Shown: piece by piece, positions 7,542 through 15,727 of the stretch
How positions within the stretch are numbered: the first letter of the stretch is position 1
Layout: each line of letters begins with the position of its first letter
Assembly (NCBI GenBank): GCA_011048995.1
Contig: DSCS01000044.1
Location: 1 to 58,844 of the forward strand
Length of the DNA stretch: 58,844 bases
Reading direction: 5' to 3'
Origin: Bacillota bacterium
Lineage (GTDB): Bacteria > Macinerneyibacteriota > Macinerneyibacteria > Macinerneyibacteriales > DSCS01
Position numbers and translations under genes: made by a program
Notes under the pieces: model-generated
What the model was told of the DNA's origin: nothing
The model's input: only the letters and a program-made list of their open reading frames with translations
The model's database searches: none

Positions 7542-8755
7542 AAGGCAAAATGAAATTTTTCGGATAACCGGTTAAGGGCCCGGGCTGTTGTACGGGCCTG
7601 CTCGGCTGTCATTGAGCATAAAGCCACCCGAAGCCCTTTATTGAGAGGAATCAGGAATATATTCTCTTCTTTCAGTGTTTCACAATGGCCTGCTGCATCG
7701 TCACACTGAACCGCCGCGAAAAACCCGTCATCGTGGGGCATGGCCAGCGAAGGCTTCAATTCATGAAAAAAGGCACATCCCCGCTCTTTGAGTACCCTCC
7801 GCCAATTTCCGATCTCTTCTCTATATTTTCGTATCATCGATTTATCCTCGTAAAGAGCCGCTAAAAGAAGCTGCCCGGTGGAAGAGACACTGCCGTGAAT
7901 CCCCCGGTTGGAAAGAAGCATCATATGCCTGAACTCATCTAAAGGTTCCCGGCTCTGATGAATCGCAAATAAAGCGGCTGTCCGCAATCCGTATTTGGCA
8001 AAACCTTTTGATATGCTGTAATCGACCAGAGCGAGAGTGTTGGTTTTTAAACGGCTGAGCAAAGAAAAAAGCCTTTTCTTCTCTCTTGGGGCATATTCTA
8101 TATAGGCAACATCCAAAAAAAGAATAACCGGGTGGGCGATCTCATTGCATAAATCAATAAGATACTCCATCTCCTTGTGTGTCATCGAATACCCTGTGGG
8201 ATTATGAGCCGGTGTATTGATCAAAAGGAAAAGTGTGCTCTGCTCACACGCCAATTCCTTCATCGTCTGTTCCAGAACCTCCCAATCAGGGCCGCCTTGA
8301 GACAACAGAGGGAATGTCTTCACTTTCCGGCCGGCCTCTTTGGCAATGCCGTCATAGGGCCCCCAATGCCAGTCTGTTGTCAGAATAAAGTCTCCGGGTT
8401 CAGTATAGTTGACGAGGGCATGATGAATCCCCGCCAATCCTCCGGACATCACAACACCCTCAATATGCCTTTCGGGGCGAAACTCCTCAAAACAGAAATG
8501 CTCGGCAGCCTTAAGAAAAGAGGGGTAGCCTCCCATCGGTGCATAAGAGGATTGGGCCGCAATATCCAGATTCCGATGAATTTCATCGACAGACGGAAAT
8601 GTCACCAGCTTTCCCCTTTCGTCCAGCAATGCGCCGATCGTAGCGTTGATGACCTTTTCTCCCCCAGGCTGAGCGGCACGCTCCCTGGCTTGGGCATTAT
8701 TGATAAAAATAATATCGTTGAAGACAAGACCCTTTTTTGATTGAGCAGAAAACAT
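7538..8755 (-). CDS. Class I/II PLP-dependent aminotransferase
   Basis: The 405-aa fold-type I aminotransferase has the PLP Schiff-base lysine in DYSISKGFAKYGLRTA (near residue 245-260). The Asn of NTPAHNPTGYS and the Asp of ILFLDVAYIEY contact PLP and ring nitrogen. An N-terminal INATIGALLDERGKL stretch and GGLAGIHHAL resemble aromatic or aspartate aminotransferases of the Iγ group. The amino donor cannot be predicted. The start has AAGGAGG, and the gene overlaps uvrC by 4 bp. The tRNA-Leu gene lies 32 bp upstream on the same strand. Confidence 0.85.
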   Translation of the reverse strand: MFSAQSKKGLVFNDIIFINNAQARERAAQPGGEKVINATIGALLDERGKLVTFPSVDEIHRNLDIAAQSSYAPMGGYPSFLKAAEHFCFEEFRPERHIEGVVMSGGLAGIHHALVNYTEPGDFILTTDWHWGPYDGIAKEAGRKVKTFPLLSQGGPDWEVLEQTMKELACEQSTLFLLINTPAHNPTGYSMTHKEMEYLIDLCNEIAHPVILFLDVAYIEYAPREKKRLFSLLSRLKTNTLALVDYSISKGFAKYGLRTAALFAIHQSREPLDEFRHMMLLSNRGIHGSVSSTGQLLLAALYEDKSMIRKYREEIGNWRRVLKERGCAFFHELKPSLAMPHDDGFFAAVQCDDAAGHCETLKEENIFLIPLNKGLRVALCSMTAEQARTTARALNRLSEKFHFAL

Positions 8756-8787
8756 GGAGGACCCTCCTTAAAAATCAGTGATAAGAA

Positions 8788-8872
8788 TGCCCGGGAGGGG
8801 ATTCGAACCCCTACAGGCGAGCTGCCCACTAGATCCTGAATCTAGCGCGTCTACCAATTCCGCCACCCGGGC
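8788..8872 (-). tRNA. tRNA-Leu (anticodon CAG)
   Basis: On the minus strand, GCCCGGG pairs with CCCGGGC as the acceptor stem. The D arm is GCGGAATTGGTAGACGC. The anticodon stem-loop is CTAGA-TTCAGGA-TCTAG, giving anticodon CAG. A long class II variable arm (GGGCAGCTCGCC) and the T arm AGGGGTTCGAATCCCCT follow. The discriminator base is A (8788) and CCA is not encoded, so it must be added afterwards. The long variable arm and discriminator A fit leucine. Confidence 0.97.
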
Positions 8873-8887
8873 TGCAGAACCAAGCCG

Positions 8888-8915
8888 AGTATAATCTAAC
8901 CTTTGGGAAATTCAA
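8888..8915 (-). promoter_or_regulatory. Promoter of tRNA-Leu
   Basis: On the minus strand, TTGAAT and TATACT are separated by 16 bp, and the mature tRNA 5' end starts 15 bp after the -10 box. Confidence 0.65.
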
Positions 8916-8937
8916 GAAAAAAAACAGGAGGATTCTT

Positions 8938-9669
8938 CTACAGAGATAAAATATCCGCCAATTCGCCGACGGTATTGATCCCCATGCCCTCTGAGCCGGG
9001 CGTAAAAAGGAGAGATGAAAACCCGTATTCTGCCGGCTTTCTGACATCGTTTACGTCATCATTTCCGATAAACAGAGCTTCTGAGGGAGAGAGCCCGAGA
9101 GCCGCTGTCTTGGCTGCCAATGTCCGATAGAAAAGAGGATCCGGCTTCCCGGCTCCGATCTCATAAGAAAGGGCGAAAAGAGAGGGTATAAAAGCATCAG
9201 GAAAAAGTCCGGGATAGGCTTCTTTGAGAAATTCAAGGGTATAAAACTGTGAGTTGGATCCAAGGCCCATATAAATATCCTTTCCGGAAATCCGGGAAAG
9301 CAGGGCCGCCATACCCGTCACAGGCACCACCGGATTGACCGCCTTTTCAAAAAGCAGGGCTCCACGGATAAGGCGGGTCTTATCAATATTCATCCCGTAA
9401 AACCGTTGAAAAAAATCCTGCCAAAGGAGGAGGATATCGATCTCAGGGAAAACCATTCCCTGATGGCGGCGTTTTCTTTCATGCTGCTCTTGAATAAGCT
9501 CAAAATAATGTCGAATATCCTCGTCAGGAGACGGGTGAAATGAAATAAACCCGGCCCAGGCTTCAAAGCCGCGGGTCAAAATACGGTTTTTATCGGCCTC
9601 CGGGGGAATCGCCCCTTCAGGAGAAAGGAGAAGCGTCCCGTAAATATCCCAAATAAGTGCTTTATACAC
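8938..9669 (-). CDS. HAD-superfamily hydrolase
   Basis: The 243-aa protein has HAD motif I as WDIYGTLL (residues 8-15). The usual second Asp is replaced by Tyr, as in haloacid dehalogenase-like members (DxYGT). Motif II is in GLGSNSQ, the lysine is in GAGKPDPLFY, and motif IV is FIGNDDVNDV. Its start overlaps the glycosyltransferase stop by 8 bp, so it is the last gene of the solute operon. A phosphatase acting on a sugar-phosphoglycerate would fit the context. The DxY motif instead suggests a dehalogenase or phosphonatase-like subgroup, so the substrate is open. Confidence 0.75.
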   Translation of the reverse strand: MYKALIWDIYGTLLLSPEGAIPPEADKNRILTRGFEAWAGFISFHPSPDEDIRHYFELIQEQHERKRRHQGMVFPEIDILLLWQDFFQRFYGMNIDKTRLIRGALLFEKAVNPVVPVTGMAALLSRISGKDIYMGLGSNSQFYTLEFLKEAYPGLFPDAFIPSLFALSYEIGAGKPDPLFYRTLAAKTAALGLSPSEALFIGNDDVNDVRKPAEYGFSSLLFTPGSEGMGINTVGELADILSL

Positions 9670-10927
9670 CGTTTACTCCAAAAAAAGACGCCAGCAGTGA
9701 TTTTAAATCCCGGCGCAAGATGTCAAAAGAAAAATGCGCTTTCCCCAGCCGGAAGTTCACATCCGACATCATCACCCTGTATTCTTCATCGTTCATCACT
9801 TTTTTCACGTGTTCCACCACCTCATCAGAGATGAAACCGTCCATTGAGACAGTTCTGAAGCCTTTCGGCTCGATATCCGCAATAAAAATAGAGTAGCGGT
9901 TAACTAAAATGGGCTTCTTAAAATAAATAGCTTCTAAAAACGCGTTCCCGAATCCCTCAAAAGAGGACGGGTAGGTGACAAAATCCACATAAGGATAGAC
10001 ATCCCAGATCGTGTAGATCCGCTCCCATCCCTGCCGGTATTGGTTCGGGTCATGCAATTTATTGTTGATAAAATAGATGTCAATACCCTGATTCTTAGCA
10101 AAGTTGATAATACGATTATAATACTCCAGGCCTTCGTCTGATGAAGAATGAGTAATAACAAGCTTAATACGGGGGTCTTGCAGCCTCCTGACCAGTTCAA
10201 CGGCATGTTCAATGCCTTTTCGGGCAACAATACGCGTTGGCTGAAGAAAAATGATATCATCCTCACTGAACCCGAAATCTTCTAAAAAAGCCTCTCTTCC
10301 TGCCCCGTTCGAAGGCATTCCCCTGGAAAAATCAAGGACATTGGGAATAACGATGGACGAGAGCCCTTTCCGAGCCGCCAGCTCTGTTTGAGCGATTGTG
10401 TTGATCACAACATGTTTCACAGAGGGAAGACTCGGAGGGAATGCCATAGAAAGATAATCACCGGCAGCATTATGAAGATAACGGTCTCTTTCCCAGGAAA
10501 AATCATGGTGATGGGCAATCACGGGGATCGCTGTCTCAGCGATGATCTCCGTAATCGCAACACCCAGGGGAATGTTCATCGGGATACTCAGGCAATTTTC
10601 TGCAATCAGCATTTCTAAGCTATACTTCTCGATAAACTCATAAAGCCGTTTTTTAATAGTGTCTTTTACTTCATGGATCATAGCTGTAATATGAGGGCTT
10701 CTTTTATAAGTTCTTGAGATCGAACTCTTGATCTCATCAATATCCAGCGATTGGAAATGGGCTTCGGGGCAAAGCATGCTTTTGTCGAGGTCTTTATCCA
10801 ATTCGCCTCCGAACCAGAATATTTCATTTCCCATCTCTTCTAAGACATGAGCCCATTTGACGGCCTCTAAAGATACGCCGTCCAGGCCCGAAAACCGGGT
10901 ACCGACAAAACCCATTCTCTTTTTCAT
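9662..10927 (-). CDS. GT4-type glycosyltransferase, possibly mannosylglucosylglycerate-type
   Basis: The 421-aa GT-B enzyme starts with MGFVGTRFSGLDGVSLEAVK, a glycine-rich acceptor-site loop. Its donor-site region has PTRIVARKGIEHAVELVRRL and FEGFGNAFLEAIYFKKP, the E-x7-E motif of retaining GT4 enzymes. The N-terminal pattern recalls enzymes that add a second sugar to glucosylglycerate (MggS-type), but I base this on recall and on its place in an operon with gpgS. It overlaps both neighbours (8 bp downstream, 4 bp upstream), so it is translationally coupled. The fold is certain; the acceptor is inferred. Confidence 0.78.
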   Translation of the reverse strand: MKKRMGFVGTRFSGLDGVSLEAVKWAHVLEEMGNEIFWFGGELDKDLDKSMLCPEAHFQSLDIDEIKSSISRTYKRSPHITAMIHEVKDTIKKRLYEFIEKYSLEMLIAENCLSIPMNIPLGVAITEIIAETAIPVIAHHHDFSWERDRYLHNAAGDYLSMAFPPSLPSVKHVVINTIAQTELAARKGLSSIVIPNVLDFSRGMPSNGAGREAFLEDFGFSEDDIIFLQPTRIVARKGIEHAVELVRRLQDPRIKLVITHSSSDEGLEYYNRIINFAKNQGIDIYFINNKLHDPNQYRQGWERIYTIWDVYPYVDFVTYPSSFEGFGNAFLEAIYFKKPILVNRYSIFIADIEPKGFRTVSMDGFISDEVVEHVKKVMNDEEYRVMMSDVNFRLGKAHFSFDILRRDLKSLLASFFGVNGV

Positions 10928-12426
10928 TCTTCTTCTCCTTTATAGCTGAGCAGTAATTTCATGTTCTCCGGGATTAAAAAGCGGTCCAAAATCAATTCCG
11001 AATCGACGGAAAAAGAGTTCGTTTCGCCTGTCACAGTGAACATAGATTGCAAGACATTGCCCAGCCGGCCGGCATAAGCCTCTTGAGAAAAGGACTGCAA
11101 ATCGATTCCCTGTCCGCGGAAATCTCCGGCAAATAATAGCATTCGGTCCTTCAAGCCCCCGAGAGATTCTCTCATCAGTTCACGCTTTTCCCTCTCTTTA
11201 AGAATAGCCTGCTGCTGCAAAACGTCAAGGCAGGAAAAATCCACATTATCTTTTTCCAAAAGAGGGATCATCTTTTCAGCGGCATGCCGACGTTTTTGAT
11301 GCGGAAGGGGAAGGGCGTAAAGAGCCGCTTCATAAGCCTGCAGCAGAGCCGGCCGATCGATCAGCCGGGCCGGGACCGGCACTGTTTCATAAAGGGATTC
11401 CCGGGTTAATTGGGGGAAATCATCCATAACACTCAGGGCCCGGGCCCAAAAATTACTTCCTCTCTGTTTGGCTTCCAAAAAAAAGAGTCCGAAGCCTTCC
11501 ATAACAGATGTGGACAGAGTCAAGTCAGCCCCTGATAAGACCCAGGGGAAGGATTCCGGGAAAGCCCGGGAGAGAGCCCAGCCTCCCCGGAAAAAAGGCT
11601 CCCGGGCTACGGCAGCCACAACTCTTTCGTACGGACGCTCCGGCTCCGAATTCGCCGGGAGAGTCACAATAAGGTTACATTGCCCGATAAAGGAGAGCAG
11701 AAAGGCTTCCAATACATTTTTCCGACGTATGGTTCTCACAGGATAAACCAACAGCGGAGCCTTGTCGTCATAACGGAAACCGGCACTCAAAACAAATTTT
11801 CGGACTTTTTCCCGCGCTTTTTGTTTGTTTTCTCCCATCATCGGCCCGGAAGAAGTAACACTGTTAGGAAGGTAAAAAAGGCGCTCATCCGGAACACCGG
11901 CTTCTTTTAAAAAAGCGTGGTCTCTCTTGTTGATAGCCGCGTAAAACACCCGGGGAGAGATCGGATACCACGCAGGGGCATATTGCTTCAAAAATTGATA
12001 ATTGCTCCATCTCCCGCATTCCGGGAAATCATGGATCTGCAGAAGCAAAGGAGACTCCCCCTCCCGGCTGAATTCTTCTACCGCCGCTGTCAGGGCGGGG
12101 TTTTTCCCCAAATGATGGTTATGCATCCAGAAAAGGGTATTCTTTTTATCCAGTTTACCGAATACTTTTCGCAGAGCCGCTTTTTCTTTCTCAAAAAGGG
12201 CAGAGCTGTAATATGCCGGATCGCGATATCCTATCTCCGGGATATCACAAAAGCGGACATTCTTTTTTTCAGCAAGAGTTCCCAGGCCGGTCACACCCAT
12301 GGATCTGTCACAGCAGAGTATAAACTCATACCGGTTTCCCAGGGAATTGATCATATTGCGGACAACCGATGTCACGCCTCCGGGAAGATAATGATAATGA
12401 CCGATGACAATACGCCGCAAACCCAT
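10924..12426 (-). CDS. GT-B glycosyltransferase
   Basis: A retaining glycosyltransferase of about 500 aa. The N-terminus carries IVIGHYHYLPGGVTSVV, a glycine-rich acceptor loop. The C-terminal half has VYPVRTIRRKNVLEAFLLS and VMEGFGLFFLEAKQRG, the E-x7-E-like donor motif. The tail of about 100 residues is helical and charged. I chose ATG 12426 because it lies 1 bp after the gpgS stop and gives the usual short N-terminus. An in-frame GTG at 12453 would add nine residues and overlap gpgS by 26 bp; neither has a strong SD. The gene lies between gpgS and the second glycosyltransferase. The product is unknown. Confidence 0.75.
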   Translation of the reverse strand: MGLRRIVIGHYHYLPGGVTSVVRNMINSLGNRYEFILCCDRSMGVTGLGTLAEKKNVRFCDIPEIGYRDPAYYSSALFEKEKAALRKVFGKLDKKNTLFWMHNHHLGKNPALTAAVEEFSREGESPLLLQIHDFPECGRWSNYQFLKQYAPAWYPISPRVFYAAINKRDHAFLKEAGVPDERLFYLPNSVTSSGPMMGENKQKAREKVRKFVLSAGFRYDDKAPLLVYPVRTIRRKNVLEAFLLSFIGQCNLIVTLPANSEPERPYERVVAAVAREPFFRGGWALSRAFPESFPWVLSGADLTLSTSVMEGFGLFFLEAKQRGSNFWARALSVMDDFPQLTRESLYETVPVPARLIDRPALLQAYEAALYALPLPHQKRRHAAEKMIPLLEKDNVDFSCLDVLQQQAILKEREKRELMRESLGGLKDRMLLFAGDFRGQGIDLQSFSQEAYAGRLGNVLQSMFTVTGETNSFSVDSELILDRFLIPENMKLLLSYKGEEE

Positions 12427-12427
12427 C

Positions 12428-13399
12428 TTATTGATCTTTTTTAAACTGCTCACGATACTCTTTTATGGTAATCATCGGGGGACGTTCTAAAGGAGTCATC
12501 GCTGTCTTCTCCGCAACATGCCGGTTGTTTTCAACATTCAGCGCAATATGCTCGGTATTGGCCTCTTCCAAAAGGGAGAGCTTTTGATATTGCTCCAACC
12601 GGGTTAAAACAGTATTCAAAAGGGCAAATGACATCCGGCTTAACGCCCGGAGGTCCTGATTGCGATGTATGCGCATATCCAGGTCGACCTGTCCCAGTAC
12701 CGACGTTCCTCTCATTTTATAGATATCAAGAAGATGGCCGATCTCCACCCCGTATCCCACAGAGAAAGAGAGCTGCTCCAGTAATTCCCGACGGCCGGCA
12801 TACTCTCCGCTCAGAGGCTGGATCAAGGAAGCCAGTTCCGGGAAAAACGTCGAAAAGACAGGCCGGGTGAAGATCTCTGTCACGCGTCCCCCTCCTGAGC
12901 GGCGCAGCTCCTTTTCCCCCGAAATAGGCCGCTCATAAAAGGCCTTCACATACTCCAGCTGATGATGGTTGAGCAATGCCCCCAAAAGCCCGTAGACGAA
13001 TTTCGGGTGAATATTATTGATATCAGCATCGATCCATACAATGATATCCCCTTTGAGGACATAAAGGCTTTTCCAGAGATTTTCACCTTTTCCGCGGAAT
13101 CGGCCGTATTGAGGAAGGATCTGTGATGCGATATAGACGTTGGCTCCGAACTCAGCGGCTATTTCGCGTGTCCGGTCTGTGGAATCAGAATCGATGACGG
13201 CGATCTCATCTAAAAGCGGATGTCTGTTGATTAGTTCATTCTTAATAATGAGGATCTCCTTGCCGATCGTCCTTTCTTCATTAAGAGTGGGAAAAGCCAA
13301 AGAGATCTTCAAGCCTTGAGCCTCTTTTAACTCCACCAGTTTTTTGATGTCCTGAAAATCGGAATGATGAAAGGTATTGTTCAGGATATGATCTTTCAC
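12428..13399 (-). CDS. gpgS: Glucosyl-3-phosphoglycerate synthase
   Basis: GpgS (GT81) transfers glucose from an NDP-glucose donor to 3-phosphoglycerate, the first step of glucosylglycerate synthesis. The 323-aa sequence shows SLAFPTLNEERTIGKEI at the nucleotide site and IDSDSTDRT. The acceptor/lid region is YGRFRGKGENLWKSLYVLKG, followed by the metal-binding DxD-type WIDADINNIHPKFVYG. Further family blocks are YVKAFYERPI, GGGRVTEI, QPLSGEYAGRR and GYGVEIGHLLD. Length is normal. It overlaps the upstream M20-like gene by ATGA. It anchors the interpretation of the operon as compatible-solute biosynthesis. Confidence 0.9.
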   Translation of the reverse strand: MKDHILNNTFHHSDFQDIKKLVELKEAQGLKISLAFPTLNEERTIGKEILIIKNELINRHPLLDEIAVIDSDSTDRTREIAAEFGANVYIASQILPQYGRFRGKGENLWKSLYVLKGDIIVWIDADINNIHPKFVYGLLGALLNHHQLEYVKAFYERPISGEKELRRSGGGRVTEIFTRPVFSTFFPELASLIQPLSGEYAGRRELLEQLSFSVGYGVEIGHLLDIYKMRGTSVLGQVDLDMRIHRNQDLRALSRMSFALLNTVLTRLEQYQKLSLLEEANTEHIALNVENNRHVAEKTAMTPLERPPMITIKEYREQFKKDQ

Positions 13400-14571
13400 C
13401 CGTCTTCGCCTCCCTTCTGTCCTGTCAAACAGTTTTCGGTCACTGTGATGACTGAAAGAAGGACCTTTAATCCTGTCACTAAGGGTTTTATTTCGATATA
13501 TTCCTCTTCCAAAGCTACTTCTCCCTTTGTCATCCCCAAAGAGAGCGCGGGTATTCCCCGTGAAAGCATAATTGTTGCCTCATCATTGATAAGCCCCAAT
13601 TTTGTTTTGACATTATTGGCTTTCTGTATCCCGATGGCCTTCTGAAGAAACGGATGGTTTTCCATCATGGTATTGGACGGAATATGGACCACATCTTTCA
13701 CTTCGATATCGGTCCTCAATTCTTTTGACAGTTTGGCCACAGTGGCATCCACGACATTTTTCGCAAATTCCAGGTTTCGGTTATCATGAGCCATAATATC
13801 CAGCCGCATCATGGCCTTATTGGGGATTTTATGCAGCTTCATATTACTGGTCAAATTGGAAATGTTAATAAATACACCGGATTTCCCGGGCCAACCGATA
13901 CTTTTCAAGCGGGAGGCCAATTCAGTCAGGACATCCATAGCCGAAACGGCGTCGACTTGTTTAATGGGGTCGCTCCATTCCATAAGCGGTGTCTTAGACC
14001 GTATATCCAATGTGTATTCTCCCACAGAGCGATATCCGATCTCTCCCAGAGAGATGCCGTTGATCTCAAGAGCAGCTGCGATATGATGCCTGTGTTTTTC
14101 AACGAAACTTTCCAATGCCAGAAAACGGCCTTCCAGCTCAGGCGGAGGAGAAAAGAGAAAGAGAATGTTCATTCCCAAAGAAACATTCTCCTTTTTCAGA
14201 AGATGAAGCAGATTCAATAAAACAGCCGAAGCCAAAGCGCTTTCAGCAATACCGGCTCCGTATGCCTTTTGGGATGACAGTTCAATAAAACGGTCAGCAA
14301 TGGAGAATTTATTTCTGTGAAGCTGGACAAAAAGCAAAAGGCTTTTTTCAATAATATCCCGAGAGGCATTGAGATGAACCGATATGTTTCCCGTATCATC
14401 GACCTCATAATCATCGACTCCCAATTCCTCAAGCTTATGAGTAATGAACTCAAGCTCCTGCTGCCTGCCCCGGGCTTCATAAGCGGTCTGATTGAACATT
14501 ATCGCGTCGCTCAAAATAGAATCCCGGAGGCGGCTTAGCTGCATCGTAAGTTTATTGATCATTTCCTGCAT
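13396..14571 (-). CDS. M20-like peptidase fold protein with degenerate metal site
   Basis: The 391-aa protein follows the M20/M28 layout: a catalytic domain split by a dimerisation (lid) domain around residues 190-310 (KSGVFINISNLTSN, KAMMRLDIMAHDNR). Canonical metal ligands seem altered. The HxD motif appears as LHRNKF, the G-x-G-x-x-D block as GAGIAESALAS, and the Glu pair as PPPELEGRF. It may therefore be a hydrolase with unusual metal binding, or a non-catalytic member. It is the first gene of the five-gene solute operon, with SD GGGAGGTAGG before ATG 14571. Its role there is unknown. Confidence 0.65.
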   Translation of the reverse strand: MQEMINKLTMQLSRLRDSILSDAIMFNQTAYEARGRQQELEFITHKLEELGVDDYEVDDTGNISVHLNASRDIIEKSLLLFVQLHRNKFSIADRFIELSSQKAYGAGIAESALASAVLLNLLHLLKKENVSLGMNILFLFSPPPELEGRFLALESFVEKHRHHIAAALEINGISLGEIGYRSVGEYTLDIRSKTPLMEWSDPIKQVDAVSAMDVLTELASRLKSIGWPGKSGVFINISNLTSNMKLHKIPNKAMMRLDIMAHDNRNLEFAKNVVDATVAKLSKELRTDIEVKDVVHIPSNTMMENHPFLQKAIGIQKANNVKTKLGLINDEATIMLSRGIPALSLGMTKGEVALEEEYIEIKPLVTGLKVLLSVITVTENCLTGQKGGEDG

Positions 14572-14673
14572 AACCTACCTCCCATCCCACATGATAATGG
14601 AAAAGTGCCGGAAATGCAAACTCTTCCTTTCCCGGCTCTGATCATTCCTTTTGGCTGTTATGTGTAATTCCCC

Positions 14674-14702
14674 TTGATTAAGAGGCGAACCCTTGCTATC
14701 AT
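14674..14702 (+). promoter_or_regulatory. Promoter of the HU gene
   Basis: TTGATT and TATCAT are separated by 17 bp, 37 bp upstream of the ATG at 14740. Confidence 0.55.
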
Positions 14703-14739
14703 ATGATTTAAGTTCTTATTCAATGAAAGGAGTTTGGTT

Positions 14740-15012
14740 ATGAAAAAAGATGAGTTTATCGCAAAACTTGCGGAGAAGCACGGACTGTCCAAAAAGAAAG
14801 CCGGAGAGATCGTCAATGGTGTTTTTGATGAGATCTCTGATGTGTTGAAAAAAGATGATAAGATCAGTTTCTTGAATTTCGGCACCTTTAAGGTCTCCCA
14901 CAGAGCTGCCCGGACGGCCCGGAATCCACAGACCAAAGCAACGATCCAGGTCCCGGCCCGCAAAGTCCCTGCTTTCAAAGCAGGAAAATCTCTTAAAGAA
15001 AAATTGAATTAA
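14740..15012 (+). CDS. HU-family nucleoid DNA-binding protein
   Basis: The 90-aa basic protein matches HU/IHF: an N-terminal helix (KDEFIAKLAEKHGLSKKKAG), the GTFKVSHRAARTARNP arm region, and a C-terminal KVPAFKAGKSLKEKL. HU bends and compacts DNA as a dimer. In the arm, ARTARNPQTKATIQVPA retains the Arg-Asn-Pro tip that intercalates DNA. I chose ATG 14740, 7 nt after AAAGGAG (14726-14732). A TTG two codons upstream is only 1 nt from the SD. It is monocistronic, with a strong hairpin after the stop. Confidence 0.95.
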   Translation: MKKDEFIAKLAEKHGLSKKKAGEIVNGVFDEISDVLKKDDKISFLNFGTFKVSHRAARTARNPQTKATIQVPARKVPAFKAGKSLKEKLN

Positions 15013-15017
15013 ACCCT

Positions 15018-15048
15018 TTTTCCGGAGGGGGTCTCCCCCTCCGGAAAA
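15018..15048 (+). terminator. Strong hairpin after the HU gene
   Basis: A 14-bp perfect inverted repeat (TTTTCCGGAGGGGG / CCCCCTCCGGAAAA, loop TCT) starts 6 bp after the HU stop. The T run precedes rather than follows the stem on the plus strand. It is therefore not a textbook Rho-independent terminator, though it may still pause polymerase or protect the 3' end. Confidence 0.55.
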
Positions 15049-15051
15049 TGA

Positions 15052-15079
15052 TTGCCGTACAACTATCCCATGTTATAAT
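15052..15079 (+). promoter_or_regulatory. Promoter of purN
   Basis: TTGCCG and TATAAT are separated by 16 bp; the ATG follows 15 bp after the -10 box, leaving a very short leader with a GGGGG site. Confidence 0.55.
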
Positions 15080-15094
15080 GCCGTCGGGGGTAAT

Positions 15095-15727
15095 ATGAAA
15101 AAAAAAGTCGCAGTCTTATTATCCGGAAGCGGGAGAACTCTTGAAAACCTTATTGCCGCCTTTGGACAGGAAATATCCCTCGGCCCGGTGATTTCATCCC
15201 GGAAAAAGGCCCGGGGAGTCAGCGTCGCCGTGGAACACGGACTGCCGGCTTATATCGTTCCCCGTTCCTCTTATGAAACAGACGAGTCCTTCTCTGCTGA
15301 TATCAACACGATTATCCGGGACCATCAACCGGATCTCATTCTTTTAGCGGGCTTTCTTTCTTTTTGGCATTATCCTGAAGAATACGAAAGCCGTATCATC
15401 AATATTCACCCCGCTTTGATCCCCGCCTTTTCCGGGAAAGGGTATTACGGGATGAATGTTCACAATGCTGTTTATGAAAAAGGAGTCAAAGTCACCGGAT
15501 GCACCGTTCATTTTGTCGACCGTCTTTATGATCACGGGCCGATCATCCTCCAGAAATGGTGTCCTGTGGAGGATGACGATACCCCGGAGTCGATCTCCAA
15601 AAAAGTATTCGAACTGGAATGTCAGGCCTATCCCGAAGCTGTTCGCCTCATTTTAGATGACCGCCTCCGTCGCCGGGGACAGCGTATCCTCATTCAAAAA
15701 GCAGACGTGAAGAATGAAGCGTTTTAA
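15095..15727 (+). CDS. purN: Phosphoribosylglycinamide formyltransferase
   Basis: PurN transfers a formyl group from 10-formyl-tetrahydrofolate to GAR in purine synthesis. The 210-aa protein has the substrate loop LLSGSGRTLENL and AGFLSFW. The catalytic Asn-His segment is INIHPALIPAFSGKGYYG, with the Asp in DHGPIILQ. This order and length (about 200 aa) are typical. GRT at the phosphate loop replaces the more usual GSN, a modest variation. The next gene overlaps its 3' end by 14 bp. Confidence 0.92.
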   Translation: MKKKVAVLLSGSGRTLENLIAAFGQEISLGPVISSRKKARGVSVAVEHGLPAYIVPRSSYETDESFSADINTIIRDHQPDLILLAGFLSFWHYPEEYESRIINIHPALIPAFSGKGYYGMNVHNAVYEKGVKVTGCTVHFVDRLYDHGPIILQKWCPVEDDDTPESISKKVFELECQAYPEAVRLILDDRLRRRGQRILIQKADVKNEAF

